Of a stretch of DNA of 40,133 nt, positions 7,615 through 16,776 are shown piece after piece. A program made the translations under genes and the position numbers. How positions within the stretch are numbered: the stretch's first letter is position 1; the number at the start of each line of letters is the position of its first letter. The notes under the pieces were generated by a model, which did not search any database, was not told the origin of the DNA, and saw nothing but the letters and a program-made list of their open reading frames with translations. Origin of the DNA: Lachnospiraceae bacterium (GTDB lineage: Bacteria > Bacillota > Clostridia > Lachnospirales > Lachnospiraceae); assembly GCA_031272185.1 (NCBI GenBank), contig JAISUG010000096.1, forward strand, positions 1-40,133, written 5' to 3'.

Positions 7615-8211
7615 GTGACGATCCAGGAAAAGCTGGAACATTTCCAGTCCTTTTGCTTACAAGATGCCAGGACCCAAAGCGCCAAGCTGCTGGATGACTA
7701 CAAAGAGCAGCTGGAGAGGGACCTGAATGACCACAAAGAGGAGGCCAACCGGCGCGCCAAGATGCGCCTGCAACTGGAAAGCGAAAAGACCACCCACGAG
7801 ATAAACAAAGAGCTCGCCATAGGCCAGATCCAGCTGCGCCGTACGGTGGACGCCAAGCAGCACGACCTGAAAGACAAGCTCTTTTCCGACGTGCGGGGGC
7901 AACTGGAGGCGTTCTTTGCGACGCCGGCATACACCAAGCTCCTGCGAGACTGGATACTCCAGGCCAAGGATGTGGCGGGGGGGTCTGACCTGGTGGTTTA
8001 CATCGACCCGGCGGACGCCGACAAACTCTCTGCCCTGGCCTATGACACAGGCGCCCACCTCAAGGTCAGCGAGTACCCCTTTGGCAGGGGCGCCAGGGCG
8101 GTGATACCCCAAAAGAACATCCTCATTGACAACTCATTCGACGAAAAACTCGCTGAAGCCCAGCGCACATTCCAGTTCCACGTCGTGCCAAAGGAGGTCG
8201 CCCATGGCTAA
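7615..8211 (+). CDS. ntpE: V-type ATPase subunit E (peripheral stalk)
   Basis: 198 residues. The N-terminal 100 are a charged coiled coil that should pair with the small G/H subunit, and the C-terminal part is a globular head containing DLVVYIDPADADKL and the segment KNILIDNSFDEKLAEA near the end, as expected for subunit E binding the top of A/B. The GTG at 7615 follows a modest GAGGG site. Its last 8 bases overlap the ntpA start, suggesting translational coupling. Confidence 0.9.
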   Translation: MTIQEKLEHFQSFCLQDARTQSAKLLDDYKEQLERDLNDHKEEANRRAKMRLQLESEKTTHEINKELAIGQIQLRRTVDAKQHDLKDKLFSDVRGQLEAFFATPAYTKLLRDWILQAKDVAGGSDLVVYIDPADADKLSALAYDTGAHLKVSEYPFGRGARAVIPQKNILIDNSFDEKLAEAQRTFQFHVVPKEVAHG

Positions 8212-9970
8212 AAGCGGTGTGATATACGGCATCAACGGGCCCATCGTCACCATATTGGGCGACGTGGGTTTCCAGATGCATGAGATGGTGCATGTGGGCG
8301 CCCAGAAACTGGTGGGCGAGGTCATCGCCCTGGCGTCCGGCAAAACCACCGTCCAGGTGTACGAGGAAACCGCAGGGATGCGGCCCGGCGAACCCGTGGT
8401 CGGCACCGGCGCCCCCATCAGCGTCACCCTGGCGCCTGGGATACTGAACAACATCTTCGACGGCATCGAACGCCCCCTTAGCAGCCTCAAGGAGATCAAC
8501 CCGATCTACATCGAGCGGGGGGCGGCGGTGGATGCGTTGGATCATTCCAAAAAATGGGAAACGCACCTGACCGTCAAAAACGGCGACTCCCTTTTCGGCG
8601 GCGCCATCATCGCGATGGTGCCGGAGACCCCTGCCGTGACCCACAAAATCATGCTGCCGCCGGATGCGGAAGGCGTCGTGTGTGACGCGGTGCCGGACGG
8701 GGAGTACACCATCGACGATACCCTGCTGCAGATCAAAGGGCGGGACGGGAAACTGCGCCCCATCACCATGACGCAGAAATGGCCCATCCGGGAAGCCCGG
8801 CCCATATCCAAACGGTTCCCGGCCACGGTTCCCCTTGTGACCGGCCAGCGCATATTGGACACCCTCTTCCCCCTGGCCAAAGGGGGCACCGCCGCGGTGC
8901 CGGGAGGGTTCGGCACAGGCAAGACCATGACCCAGCACCAGATCGCAAAGTGGTCCGACGCCGACATCATCATCTACATCGGCTGCGGGGAGCGGGGCAA
9001 CGAGATGACCCAGGTGCTTGAGGAATTCACCGAGCTCATCGACCCCAAAAGCGGCAACCCCCTCATGGACCGCACCACCCTCATCGCCAACACCTCCAAC
9101 ATGCCGGTTGCGGCCAGGGAGGCCAGCCTGTACTCGGGGCTTACATTGGCGGAGTACTACCGGGACATGGGTTATGACGTGGCCATCATGGCTGACTCCA
9201 CCTCCCGCTGGGCGGAGGCGCTAAGGGAGATTTCCGGCCGCCTGGAGGAGATGCCCGCCGAAGAGGGCTTCCCGGCGTACCTGGCATCCCGCCTGTCCGC
9301 ATTTTACGAACGTTCGGGGATGACCCAGAACTTGAGCGGCACGGAGGGGTCCATCACCATCATCGGCGCGGTGTCGCCCCAGGGCGGGGATTTTTCCGAG
9401 CCGGTGACCCAGAACACCAAGCGGTTCGTCCGCTGTTTCTGGGGCCTGGACAAAAACCTGGCCTACGCCAGGCACTACCCTGCCATCCAGTGGATGACCA
9501 GCTATTCCGAGTACCTCCAGGACCTGGCGCCCTGGTACACCAAGCAGGTTGACCCCAAATTCGTGGACTACCGAAACCGCCTGGTCTACCTGCTGACCCA
9601 GGAGAGCAGCCTGATGGAGATAGTCAAGCTCATAGGAGGCGATGTGCTGCCCGACGACCAGAAACTTGTGCTGGAAATCGCCAAGGTCATCCGCCTGGGC
9701 TTCCTGCAGCAAAACGCTTTCCACAAAGAGGACACCTGCGTCCCCATGTCCAAACAGTTCCGGATGATGGAGATCATCCTGTACCTCTACAAAAAATCCC
9801 GCTCCCTCATCTCCATGGGCATGCCCATGTCGGTGCTGATGCAGGACGGGATCTTCGACCAGGTGGTATCCATGAAATACGACATCCCCAACGACAAGCC
9901 GGAGATGTTCGACGAATACCGGGAACGCATCGACAAATTCCACGATGCGGTAATTGCCAGGAACGGGTAA
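8204..9970 (+). CDS. ntpA: V-type ATPase catalytic subunit A
   Basis: 588 residues, the standard size. This is the ATP-hydrolysing or synthesising subunit. Walker A is GGFGTGKT (234-241), followed by the conserved IIIYIGCGERGNEM (catalytic Glu in GERG) and the Walker B region DVAIMADSTSRWAEALRE. The non-homologous insert typical of A subunits (about 110-185) is present. The ATG at 8204 is fixed by AAAGGAGGT upstream and by the family N-terminus KSGVIYGINGPIV; a longer in-frame reading inside ntpE is rejected. No low-complexity insert is seen here, in contrast to subunit B. Confidence 0.98.
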   Translation: MAKSGVIYGINGPIVTILGDVGFQMHEMVHVGAQKLVGEVIALASGKTTVQVYEETAGMRPGEPVVGTGAPISVTLAPGILNNIFDGIERPLSSLKEINPIYIERGAAVDALDHSKKWETHLTVKNGDSLFGGAIIAMVPETPAVTHKIMLPPDAEGVVCDAVPDGEYTIDDTLLQIKGRDGKLRPITMTQKWPIREARPISKRFPATVPLVTGQRILDTLFPLAKGGTAAVPGGFGTGKTMTQHQIAKWSDADIIIYIGCGERGNEMTQVLEEFTELIDPKSGNPLMDRTTLIANTSNMPVAAREASLYSGLTLAEYYRDMGYDVAIMADSTSRWAEALREISGRLEEMPAEEGFPAYLASRLSAFYERSGMTQNLSGTEGSITIIGAVSPQGGDFSEPVTQNTKRFVRCFWGLDKNLAYARHYPAIQWMTSYSEYLQDLAPWYTKQVDPKFVDYRNRLVYLLTQESSLMEIVKLIGGDVLPDDQKLVLEIAKVIRLGFLQQNAFHKEDTCVPMSKQFRMMEIILYLYKKSRSLISMGMPMSVLMQDGIFDQVVSMKYDIPNDKPEMFDEYRERIDKFHDAVIARNG

Positions 9971-10002
9971 CATGGTTCTCGCACAAGGAGTCACGATAGA
10001 AT

Positions 10003-11466
10003 ATGGCGATTGAATATTTGGGGCTTAGCGCAATCAACGGGCCTTTGGTGGTATTGGAAGGCGTGGAAAATGCCGCATTCGACGAGATCGTCGAGATGAT
10101 CGTCGACGGCAACCGGCGGCAGCTGGGCAGGGTCATCGAGGTATACAAAGACAAGGCGGTCATACAGGTTTTCGGCGGCACGGAGGGCATGGCCCTGCGC
10201 AACACCCACACCCGCCTCACCGGGCGCCCCCTGGAGCTGGGCGTGTCCGTGGAAATGCTGGGGCGCACCCTCAATGGCATCGGGGCGCCCATCGACGGGC
10301 TGGGGGACATCGACCCCGAGAAATTCCTGGACGTGAACGGGAAACCGCTGAACCCCGTCTCCAGGGAATACCCCCGCAACTACATCCGCACCGGGATTTC
10401 CGCCATCGACGGGCTGACCACACTCATACGGGGGCAGAAACTCCCGATATTTTCGGGCAACGGCCTCCCCCACGACCAACTGGCGGCCCAGATAGTCCAG
10501 CAGGCGTCCCTTGGCGATGCGCCGGGGGCATCAGACGACGGGGCCACAGGCCCAGGGGGCGAAGACTCCGGGGGCGCAGACGACGGGGCCTCTTTCGCCA
10601 TCGTGTTCGCCGCCATGGGCGTGAAGCACGACGTGGCGGACTTTTTCAGGCGCACTTTCGAGGAGAGCGGCGCACTGTCCCATGTGGCCATGTTCCTCAA
10701 CCTGGCCAACGACCCCGTGGTGGAACGGCTCATCACCCCCAAGGTGGCGCTCACATTGGCCGAGTACCTGGCCTTCGAAAAGGGGATGCACATCTTGGTC
10801 ATCCTCACGGACATGACCTCTTTTGCGGAAGCCATGCGCGAGATATCCTCCTCCAAAGGGGAGATCCCCAGCCGCAAAGGCTTCCCGGGGTATCTCTACA
10901 GCGAGCTGGCCACGGTATACGAGCGTGCGGGCATCGTCAGGGGGCTTCCGGGCTCCGTGACCCAGATCCCCATCCTCACCATGCCCAACGACGACATCAC
11001 CCACCCCATCCCGGACCTGACAGGTTACATCACTGAGGGCCAGATCGTGCTGGACCGGGCGCTCCACGGCCAGTCCGTCTACCCGCCCATCAGCGTCCTG
11101 CCGTCGCTGTCGCGCCTGATGAAAGACGGCATCGGCAAAGGTTTCACCAGGGAGGACCACCAGGACGTGGCCAACCAGCTCTTTTCCAGCTATGCCAAAG
11201 TGGGCGAAGCCCGGGCGCTGGCATCCGTCATCGGCGAGGACGAGCTCTCCGACGTAGACAAAAAATACCTGGCTTTCGGGCTGGCATTCGAGCAACGTTT
11301 CGTTGGCCAGGACCCGCTGGAAAACAGAACCATTTTCCAGACCCTGGACATAGGCTGGGAACTGCTGCGCATGCTGCCGAAGTCCGAGCTGGACCGCATC
11401 GACACCAAACTGCTGGATGCGCACTATGCGGAGGCGGATACTGCGCAAACGCCGCCAGGCGCTTAA
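10003..11466 (+). CDS. ntpB: V-type ATPase subunit B with low-complexity insert
   Basis: 487 residues against about 460 usual. It is the non-catalytic nucleotide-site subunit of the A3B3 head, with conserved segments [31 protein letters not shown] and [11 protein letters not shown]. The excess is a Gly/Asp/Ala-rich stretch (about 171-196, DNA 10513-10590) inserted in the loop between [10 protein letters not shown] and [10 protein letters not shown]. At DNA level CAGACGACGGGGCC occurs twice in it, 45 bp apart, pointing to an internal duplication. ATG at 10003 follows AAGGAG. It ends 122 bp before ntpD, and that gap holds short palindromic repeats. Confidence 0.97.
   Translation: MAIEYLGLSAINGPLVVLEGVENAAFDEIVEMIVDGNRRQLGRVIEVYKDKAVIQVFGGTEGMALRNTHTRLTGRPLELGVSVEMLGRTLNGIGAPIDGLGDIDPEKFLDVNGKPLNPVSREYPRNYIRTGISAIDGLTTLIRGQKLPIFSGNGLPHDQLAAQIVQQASLGDAPGASDDGATGPGGEDSGGADDGASFAIVFAAMGVKHDVADFFRRTFEESGALSHVAMFLNLANDPVVERLITPKVALTLAEYLAFEKGMHILVILTDMTSFAEAMREISSSKGEIPSRKGFPGYLYSELATVYERAGIVRGLPGSVTQIPILTMPNDDITHPIPDLTGYITEGQIVLDRALHGQSVYPPISVLPSLSRLMKDGIGKGFTREDHQDVANQLFSSYAKVGEARALASVIGEDELSDVDKKYLAFGLAFEQRFVGQDPLENRTIFQTLDIGWELLRMLPKSELDRIDTKLLDAHYAEADTAQTPPGA
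10513..10590. repeat. Low-complexity in-frame insert in ntpB
   Basis: GC-rich, Asp/Gly-coding segment with the core CAGACGACGGGGCC appearing twice in the same frame, 45 bp (15 codons) apart. It lies between conserved family segments and is absent from the typical protein. Confidence 0.6.
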
Positions 11467-11480
11467 ACCGCCTTTGCTAA

Positions 11481-11545
11481 GCGCCGATCGAGGCGCTATG
11501 CGCCGATCGAGGCGCCAGGCACAACCTCATTGGCGCCGGCGGCGC
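11481..11545. repeat. 19-bp tandem pair and GC-rich triplet repeat between ntpB and ntpD
   Basis: Two 19-bp copies beginning GCGCCGATCGAGGCGC (11481 and 11500) are each near-palindromic and could form small RNA hairpins. They are followed by a GGCGCC/GGC run near 11531. There is no T-run, so this is not an intrinsic terminator; it could alter ntpD expression relative to ntpB. Confidence 0.75.
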
Positions 11546-11588
11546 CGGCGGCGCGCAATCCGATGTCCCATCTCTGGGAGGTATGAAC

Positions 11589-12212
11589 TTGAACGTGCAA
11601 TTGTTCCCGACCAAGGGCAACCTGATGATCGCCAAAAACTCCCTGGCCCTGGCCAGACAGGGCTATGGGCTCATGGACAAAAAGCGCAACATCCTGATTC
11701 ACGAGCTGATGGGGCTCATCGACCAGGCCAAGTCCATCCAATCCCAAATCGACGCAACCTTCAGCAGCGCATACGCCGCATTGCAGAAGGCCAACATCGA
11801 GCTGGGTATACATTACGTGGGCGAAATCAGCTCTTCGGTACCCATAGAGGACGGCATAGAGATCAAAAGCCGCAGCATCATGGGGACGGAAATCCCGCTG
11901 GTGCGCTACGAGCCGACTCCCCTCTCTTTGACCTACGCCTATTACAACACCCGGGAGTCCCTGGACCTGGCGCGGAGCCAATTCGAAAAGGTCAAACAGC
12001 TGACCATACGCCTCTCCATGGTGGAAAACGCCGCCTACCAGCTGGCGAACAGCATCCGGAAGACGCAGAAGCGCGCCAATGCGCTTAAAAATATCACCAT
12101 CCCCACCTATGAAGCCATCACCAAGGGTATTTCGGATTCGTTGGAAGAAAAGGAGCGGGAGGAGTTCACCCGCCTGAAAGTCATAAAGCGCACGAAACTT
12201 GAGAATGGATAA
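11589..12212 (+). CDS. ntpD: V-type ATPase subunit D (central shaft)
   Basis: 207 residues, normal for the family. A long antiparallel coiled coil forms the rotor axle. It opens NVQLFPTKGNLMIAKNSLALA, with the PTKGNL motif diagnostic of subunit D. The ribosome site GGGAGG (11576-11581) is only 1 base from an in-frame ATG at 11583 but 7 bases from the TTG at 11589, and the family N-terminus fits the TTG, so I use TTG. It is the last ATPase gene; no clear terminator follows (12213-12334 is GC-rich with no T-run), so the next gene may be read through. Confidence 0.93.
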   Translation: MNVQLFPTKGNLMIAKNSLALARQGYGLMDKKRNILIHELMGLIDQAKSIQSQIDATFSSAYAALQKANIELGIHYVGEISSSVPIEDGIEIKSRSIMGTEIPLVRYEPTPLSLTYAYYNTRESLDLARSQFEKVKQLTIRLSMVENAAYQLANSIRKTQKRANALKNITIPTYEAITKGISDSLEEKEREEFTRLKVIKRTKLENG

Positions 12213-12334
12213 TGATCCCTTGCGGCAGGGCCGCGCCCGGCTGCCCATGCCGCACAGCCCCGTCCGGGTAAAGGGGTGTAGGGAAATACAACAAATGGGT
12301 GTTGGCCCATGCAAATGAGAAAGGTCACACTGCT

Positions 12335-13036
12335 ATGGCGAAGATCCAGCGTGTTTACTTGCATTTTTCCGGGGTGGTTTTTTCCGTTTTCCTCATACTG
12401 TTATTGCTTGTCACGTCGGTGGAGGCCGTGGCATACTGGATCCCGGGCTATTACGAGCGGGAGTACACCAAGTACGGGGTCGCCGCAGACGTAGACATGG
12501 AAATGCCGGATCTGCTGTATGTCACGAAGGAAATGATGGCGTACCTGCGGGGGGCGCGCGACGACCTTAGGGTGGAGACGACCATCGGCGGGCAGCCCAT
12601 GGAGTTTTTCAACGCCAGGGAGATAGCCCACATGGAGGACGTGCGGGGGCTTTTCATGGGGGCGGTGCAGCTGCGGCTGGCGCTGCTGGTCCTCATGGTG
12701 CTGCTGATAGTGGGGTGGCTGGTGCGCCGGGCCGACCTGCGCTCTTTCCTGCCCCTGGATTTTTGCGTGGGCTCGGGCCTGTTCCTGGCCGCATGCGCAC
12801 TGGTGGGGTTCCTGTTTTACACTGATTTCACGAAATACTTCACCATATTCCATTTGATCTTCTTTGACAATGACCTCTGGATACTGGACCCTGCCACCGA
12901 CCGCCTGATCAACATCGTCCCGGAACCATTCTTCATGGACACCGCGCTGCGCATCGGTTTGATATTTTTCCTTGCGCTATCGGTGCTGTTTGTGGTATGC
13001 TTGGTATTAGCCAGGAAGCAGAAACATTTGCAGTGA
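12335..13036 (+). CDS. DUF1461/TIGR01906-type integral membrane protein
   Basis: 233 residues with four strong membrane segments, one near the N-terminus and three in the C-terminal half. The layout (first helix, then an outside loop with YYEREYTKYG..., then TDFTKYFTIFHLIFFDNDLWILDPATDRLINIVPEPFF between the last two helices) matches the DUF1461 (TIGR01906) family as I remember it. The role is unknown. The ATG at 12335 is preceded by GAGAAAGG. It lies 122 bp after ntpD and just before the carboxypeptidase gene. Confidence 0.85.
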   Translation: MAKIQRVYLHFSGVVFSVFLILLLLVTSVEAVAYWIPGYYEREYTKYGVAADVDMEMPDLLYVTKEMMAYLRGARDDLRVETTIGGQPMEFFNAREIAHMEDVRGLFMGAVQLRLALLVLMVLLIVGWLVRRADLRSFLPLDFCVGSGLFLAACALVGFLFYTDFTKYFTIFHLIFFDNDLWILDPATDRLINIVPEPFFMDTALRIGLIFFLALSVLFVVCLVLARKQKHLQ

Positions 13037-13076
13037 TCTCACAGATATGGATTTTGCGGTGATTTCACAGATATGG
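13033..13076. repeat. Direct repeat upstream of the carboxypeptidase gene
   Basis: Two 18-bp copies (13033-13050 and 13059-13076), reading GTGATCTCACAGATATGG and with one change in the second, are separated by 8 bp, giving a period of 26 bp. The first copy overlaps the stop codon of the upstream gene. It could be a duplicated binding site or another slippage product. Confidence 0.8.
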
Positions 13077-13126
13077 AAAGTGTTTCCGCTCTCGGGTATG
13101 GCCAGTTGTTACGGGAGAGAACGCTC

Positions 13127-15061
13127 GTGTATACCATACACACCAAGGATGACAACCACATAAGCCGATTCGACCGCACACGGGGCAGCTCGCGCATCGT
13201 GTCCCTGGTCTGCGCCGTGCTGGTCATGACATGCGCCATCCTATACGCTTCCCCCATTTGCGCCCGGGGGGACGTCACCTGGCCCTATGCCATCACCGCG
13301 CTGGATTCCGAGGGCGGCATAGTGTTTGACGCCGATTCCGGCACCGTGATCTACGGGAAAAACATCCACGAGAAGTTCTTCCCCGCCAGCATCACGAAGA
13401 TCCTCACCGCACTCATCATCATCGAAAACTGTGACATGAATGACAAGGTGACATTCTCCCAAAACGCCGTTTACAATGTAGAGTCCGGCAGCAGCAACAT
13501 GGGGATGGACACCGGCGACGTGCTCACGGTCAGGGACTGCCTGTATGGCCTGCTCCTGCAGTCGGCCAATGAATCCGCCAATGCGCTGGCCGAGCACATG
13601 TCCGGCAGCATCGAGGCTTTCTGCGAAGTCATGAACGAGCGGGCCAGGGAGCTGGGCTGCGTGGATTCCAACTTCGCCAACCCCAGCGGGCTGAACAACC
13701 CCAACCACGTCACGTCGGCCTACGACATGGCCCTCATCAGCCAGGCGGCATTTGACAACAAGGTCTTCGTGCAAATCGACTCCGCGCTCAGCTACCGCCT
13801 CCCCGCCACGAAACGCCAGCCCGACGGGCGCCTGCTCTCCCCCCACCACCGCATGTTAAAGAAAAACGACTCCGTGTACTACCCCGGCATCATCGGGGGC
13901 AAGACAGGGTACACCTCCCTGGCGGGCAACACCTTGGTCACCTGCGCTGAACGCGACGGCATGAGGCTCATTGCGGTGGTTCTCAACGGCCAGCAGTCCC
14001 ACTACCGGGACACCAAGATCCTTCTGGATTTCGGATTTGAGAACTTCCGCACCATCCCGGTGTCCGGCATCGCGGACTCATTCGTCCCGGTGCCAAATGA
14101 CATGACCATCGCGGGGCTGACCACCACGAACCTCTCGTCCATCCAGATAGACGACACCGCGGTCATCACCGTGCCGAAAACCTCCGATTATTCCGGTATA
14201 GATACCACCCTGGAGTTCTATGACCAAAACGACAGCTGGAACAAAGAAATCATTGGCAGGCTTTCATTCAGGTACAATGGGCGCTTCATCGGAGATACCC
14301 CTGTCCTGCTAAAAGAGATCAACCCCACAGTCATCCCCGCTTCAGACCCGTTTTATCCCACCGTGGTGCCGGTGACGGCGGAAGCATCCGGTGCCGGGAC
14401 TTCCGGCCAGACTGGGACCTCCGGCCAGAACGGGGCCGTCGGCCAGCCCGAGGCCGTCGGCCAGACCGAGGCCGTCGCTACCGACCAGGGTACGGTGGTT
14501 GAACCCATCGGGGGGTCCTCCGACCCCGACAGCCGGGTCGATTCCCCTTCCGGAACTGTACGCGATGGAAGCGAACCGGGTTTTGCGCCAAACGGTTCCC
14601 TGACCGGCGCCGCCGGCCCCGATGCCACCGGCGGCACACTTTCCCCCACGGCAGCCGGTGGGGTCACTGCCATCACCGGAACCGAGGGTGCATCCGGCGC
14701 AGATCCATCCAAATCCGGCGCAACAGCCGCTCCGGGCGGCAGCGTGACCACCGGCGATAAAACCGGGGACGACAAAGAAGGCTTTGGTCTGGGCCGGATC
14801 ATCGCCATTATCGTCGGGGTCATAGTAGTGGCCTTGGCAGCGGCCATATTATATATCCTACTGGAACGCAGGAAAGAGGAACGCCGGAGGCAGGAGCGCC
14901 ACCGGCGGCGCATGGCGCAGCTCGGTGACGGCATCTCGGCGCAGGAGTATGAGCTGCAGCTGGCCATGCGGATGCAATCCTCACGGATGCGCCACATGGG
15001 AAAGAAAAGAGGACCCCTGGACGGGATCCTCGATGCATTGCGAACATTGTTTCGCAGATGA
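13127..15061 (+). CDS. D-alanyl-D-alanine carboxypeptidase (PBP5/DacA family)
   Basis: Trims the terminal D-Ala from peptidoglycan stem peptides outside the cell. All three catalytic motifs are present: S88-x-x-K91 in PASITK, S146-A-N148 and K259-T-G in GGKTGYT. A hydrophobic export segment lies at about 24-46. After the catalytic and beta-sandwich domains comes a long Gly/Thr/Ala/Pro linker with four 18-bp repeat units, then a membrane helix (about 555-580) and a basic, Arg-rich tail that should be cytoplasmic. Classical PBP5 has a short amphipathic anchor instead. Length is 644 against about 400-450. The GTG at 13127 is preferred to the ATG at 13073 because GGGAGA sits 8 bases upstream of it. 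The exact paralogue (dacA, dacB or dacF) cannot be told. Confidence 0.92.
   Translation: MYTIHTKDDNHISRFDRTRGSSRIVSLVCAVLVMTCAILYASPICARGDVTWPYAITALDSEGGIVFDADSGTVIYGKNIHEKFFPASITKILTALIIIENCDMNDKVTFSQNAVYNVESGSSNMGMDTGDVLTVRDCLYGLLLQSANESANALAEHMSGSIEAFCEVMNERARELGCVDSNFANPSGLNNPNHVTSAYDMALISQAAFDNKVFVQIDSALSYRLPATKRQPDGRLLSPHHRMLKKNDSVYYPGIIGGKTGYTSLAGNTLVTCAERDGMRLIAVVLNGQQSHYRDTKILLDFGFENFRTIPVSGIADSFVPVPNDMTIAGLTTTNLSSIQIDDTAVITVPKTSDYSGIDTTLEFYDQNDSWNKEIIGRLSFRYNGRFIGDTPVLLKEINPTVIPASDPFYPTVVPVTAEASGAGTSGQTGTSGQNGAVGQPEAVGQTEAVATDQGTVVEPIGGSSDPDSRVDSPSGTVRDGSEPGFAPNGSLTGAAGPDATGGTLSPTAAGGVTAITGTEGASGADPSKSGATAAPGGSVTTGDKTGDDKEGFGLGRIIAIIVGVIVVALAAAILYILLERRKEERRRQERHRRRMAQLGDGISAQEYELQLAMRMQSSRMRHMGKKRGPLDGILDALRTLFRR
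14396..14473. repeat. 18-bp tandem repeat in the carboxypeptidase linker
   Basis: Four successive 18-bp units, of the type GGGACTTCCGGCCAGACT, with a partial fifth. Each encodes six residues of the form GTSGQT or EAVGQT. The region continues as non-periodic low-complexity Gly/Thr/Ala sequence. Confidence 0.85.
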
Positions 15062-15101
15062 TATGCGCTTCCGAACGCAGATTCTGGGTTCTTTTCCTAT
15101 A

Positions 15102-15176
15102 CTTCGCCATGGGCACGCTTCTTCGCCGTGGGCACGCTTCTTCGCCTTGGGCACGCTTCTTCGCCATGGGCACGCT
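15102..15176. repeat. 19-bp tandem repeat, four units, between convergent genes
   Basis: Four copies of CTTCGCCATGGGCACGCTT, each differing at one central base, lie between the carboxypeptidase and exonuclease genes, which converge here. The unit is not a multiple of three. No intrinsic terminator is visible in 15062-15247. Confidence 0.95.
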
Positions 15177-15247
15177 ACCTTGGTCGTATGCGGACTCTGA
15201 AGCCCGCAGCCCGAATCCCGTAATGCGCCACAAACAGAACTTGCGTT

Positions 15248-16228
15248 CTAGTTTTCTCCCTGCTGCTTGAGCAGATGGTTCTTCGCCCGTTTGCTGCGGC
15301 GCTTCCGGACCTCGTCCCGCTTGAGTTTGATCCGCTCAAACTCCGAATCACTGGACAGTTTGATGGTCTTGACCACGTACGTGCTCTGGTCTTCTGCTTT
15401 CTTGATGCGGATTTTGCCCCGCACCAACCCATGCTCTTTGCAAATCCCGATTGCATAAAAGTACTTCTGCCCGGAGGCAAACCATTGGATCTTTTTGCGC
15501 AGCGCTCGGCCACAATCCGGACATTTGATTTCCCGCACCCTCTTGTTTTCCATGGCTTCCTCTTTCGAAGGATACCCATGGGAAACGTATTTGGTGTATG
15601 TGGGGAACTTCAGGTAGATCTCCGTCTCCTCCGAGGCCGGGATCTGATAACAGTCCAGCGACAGGTAGGGCTTGACCATGCTGTAGTTCAGCGCACAGAA
15701 AACCTTGCCCGTATAGTACGCATCGTCCAATGCCCGGTGGAAAGGCCTGTCCTCCGTCAGCTCCAGCTCATCTATGGCCCGGTCCAGCGACGGTTTGTTT
15801 TTTTCATCCCCGCGCTGGATGGCATATAGTTTCTGCACGTCGTAATAGAACAGCGGGACCCTGTAGGGGAACGGTATCCCATAATACGTCATGTTCTTCT
15901 GCAGCTGGGTCAGATCCATGGGGCCCCAGGTGCAAAACATAGGGTCATCGCCGCACCACCTCAGGAAACTCTTCAGCACCGCAGGGAATTCCTTGCCGTC
16001 CCTTTTGAGCTTGGACATGGCCATATGCGTGACTTCGGTGATCTTGTAGTGCATGCGGCGGTATATCTTTGGCTTCACCAGTTCATGGAACTCCGAGACG
16101 AACTCAAAGCTCTCACTGAGCTTCACGGCGCCGATTTCGATGATTTCGAAAGGCAATTTCTCGTTTGTGCCAAATTTCCCTTCCGGGCTCTGGTTCCATT
16201 CCAAGTCAAACACTATAAATGATTTCAT
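15248..16228 (-). CDS. DEDDh-type 3'-5' exonuclease (KapD/RNase T-like)
   Basis: 326 residues. The N-terminal 180 form an exonuclease domain: Exo I is D8 and E10 in VFDLEWN, Exo II includes D105 in GPMDLTQL, and Exo III has H164 and D169 in HRALDDAY, so the DEDDh metal ligands are complete. The C-terminal part (about 225-326) contains CPDCGRALR and a later C-x-x-H, which suggests a small zinc-binding unit, and ends in a basic tail fit for nucleic acid binding. The ATG at 16228 is chosen because it lies one base after the stop of the DUF4446 gene (TAGGATG), implying translational coupling; upstream codons lie inside that gene. The substrate, DNA or RNA, is not known. Confidence 0.9.
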   Translation of the reverse strand: MKSFIVFDLEWNQSPEGKFGTNEKLPFEIIEIGAVKLSESFEFVSEFHELVKPKIYRRMHYKITEVTHMAMSKLKRDGKEFPAVLKSFLRWCGDDPMFCTWGPMDLTQLQKNMTYYGIPFPYRVPLFYYDVQKLYAIQRGDEKNKPSLDRAIDELELTEDRPFHRALDDAYYTGKVFCALNYSMVKPYLSLDCYQIPASEETEIYLKFPTYTKYVSHGYPSKEEAMENKRVREIKCPDCGRALRKKIQWFASGQKYFYAIGICKEHGLVRGKIRIKKAEDQSTYVVKTIKLSSDSEFERIKLKRDEVRKRRSKRAKNHLLKQQGEN

Positions 16229-16229
16229 C

Positions 16230-16730
16230 CTAATATCCCAGCGCTTGTTCCAACGCTTCTCTTTCTTCGTTGCCAAGCACGATATCCGTTTGTCCTTTGT
16301 CAACCAGCTTCATATACATGTAGCAGCCATCCCGGCTGTGTACGGCGTTGAGGATAAACCCCGTGTTGTTGGCATTGAGTATGGCGAATGCAAAACTTAG
16401 GTTGCCCCCCATCCCCTTGAACGCATTGTACTTTACCATCCCGAACTTCTGGTACGCCGTCCAAACCTGTTTGTTCAGGCTGCGGATATCCTCTCGGTTT
16501 ATCTTGTCCTTGTCTTTGAGGTCGGCGATTTCCGCCATTTGGTCCATGATGTGGTCTTCCAGCGTGGTGGCATCCCGCCCCCGCATGAAGGTGTCATAGC
16601 GGCGGTACATCTTGCGGGTCTTCACCCACAAAATGATGACCAGCACCAGGACTACAATCCACACCGCCCCCAACCCGATGAGCAAAAACACCGGATCAAA
16701 GGGCAGTTTGTTCAATATGCTATTCTCCAT
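16230..16730 (-). CDS. DUF4446 family membrane-anchored protein
   Basis: 166 residues. One N-terminal membrane helix (about 15-37) is followed by a charged coiled-coil segment (about 60-95) and a compact C-terminal domain with WTAYQKFGMVKYNAF and GGNLSFAFAILNANNTGFILN. From memory, this matches DUF4446, a family of unknown function often found beside parB in Clostridia. The ATG at 16730 follows GAGAGGGG. It lies 46 bp after parB and is coupled to the exonuclease gene, so parA-parB-DUF4446-exonuclease reads as one operon. A membrane link to chromosome segregation is only suggested by context. Confidence 0.85.
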   Translation of the reverse strand: MENSILNKLPFDPVFLLIGLGAVWIVVLVLVIILWVKTRKMYRRYDTFMRGRDATTLEDHIMDQMAEIADLKDKDKINREDIRSLNKQVWTAYQKFGMVKYNAFKGMGGNLSFAFAILNANNTGFILNAVHSRDGCYMYMKLVDKGQTDIVLGNEEREALEQALGY

Positions 16731-16776
16731 CCAATCCCCTCTCTAACGTGGGCCATACCCGGCACTTGCATCGGTC

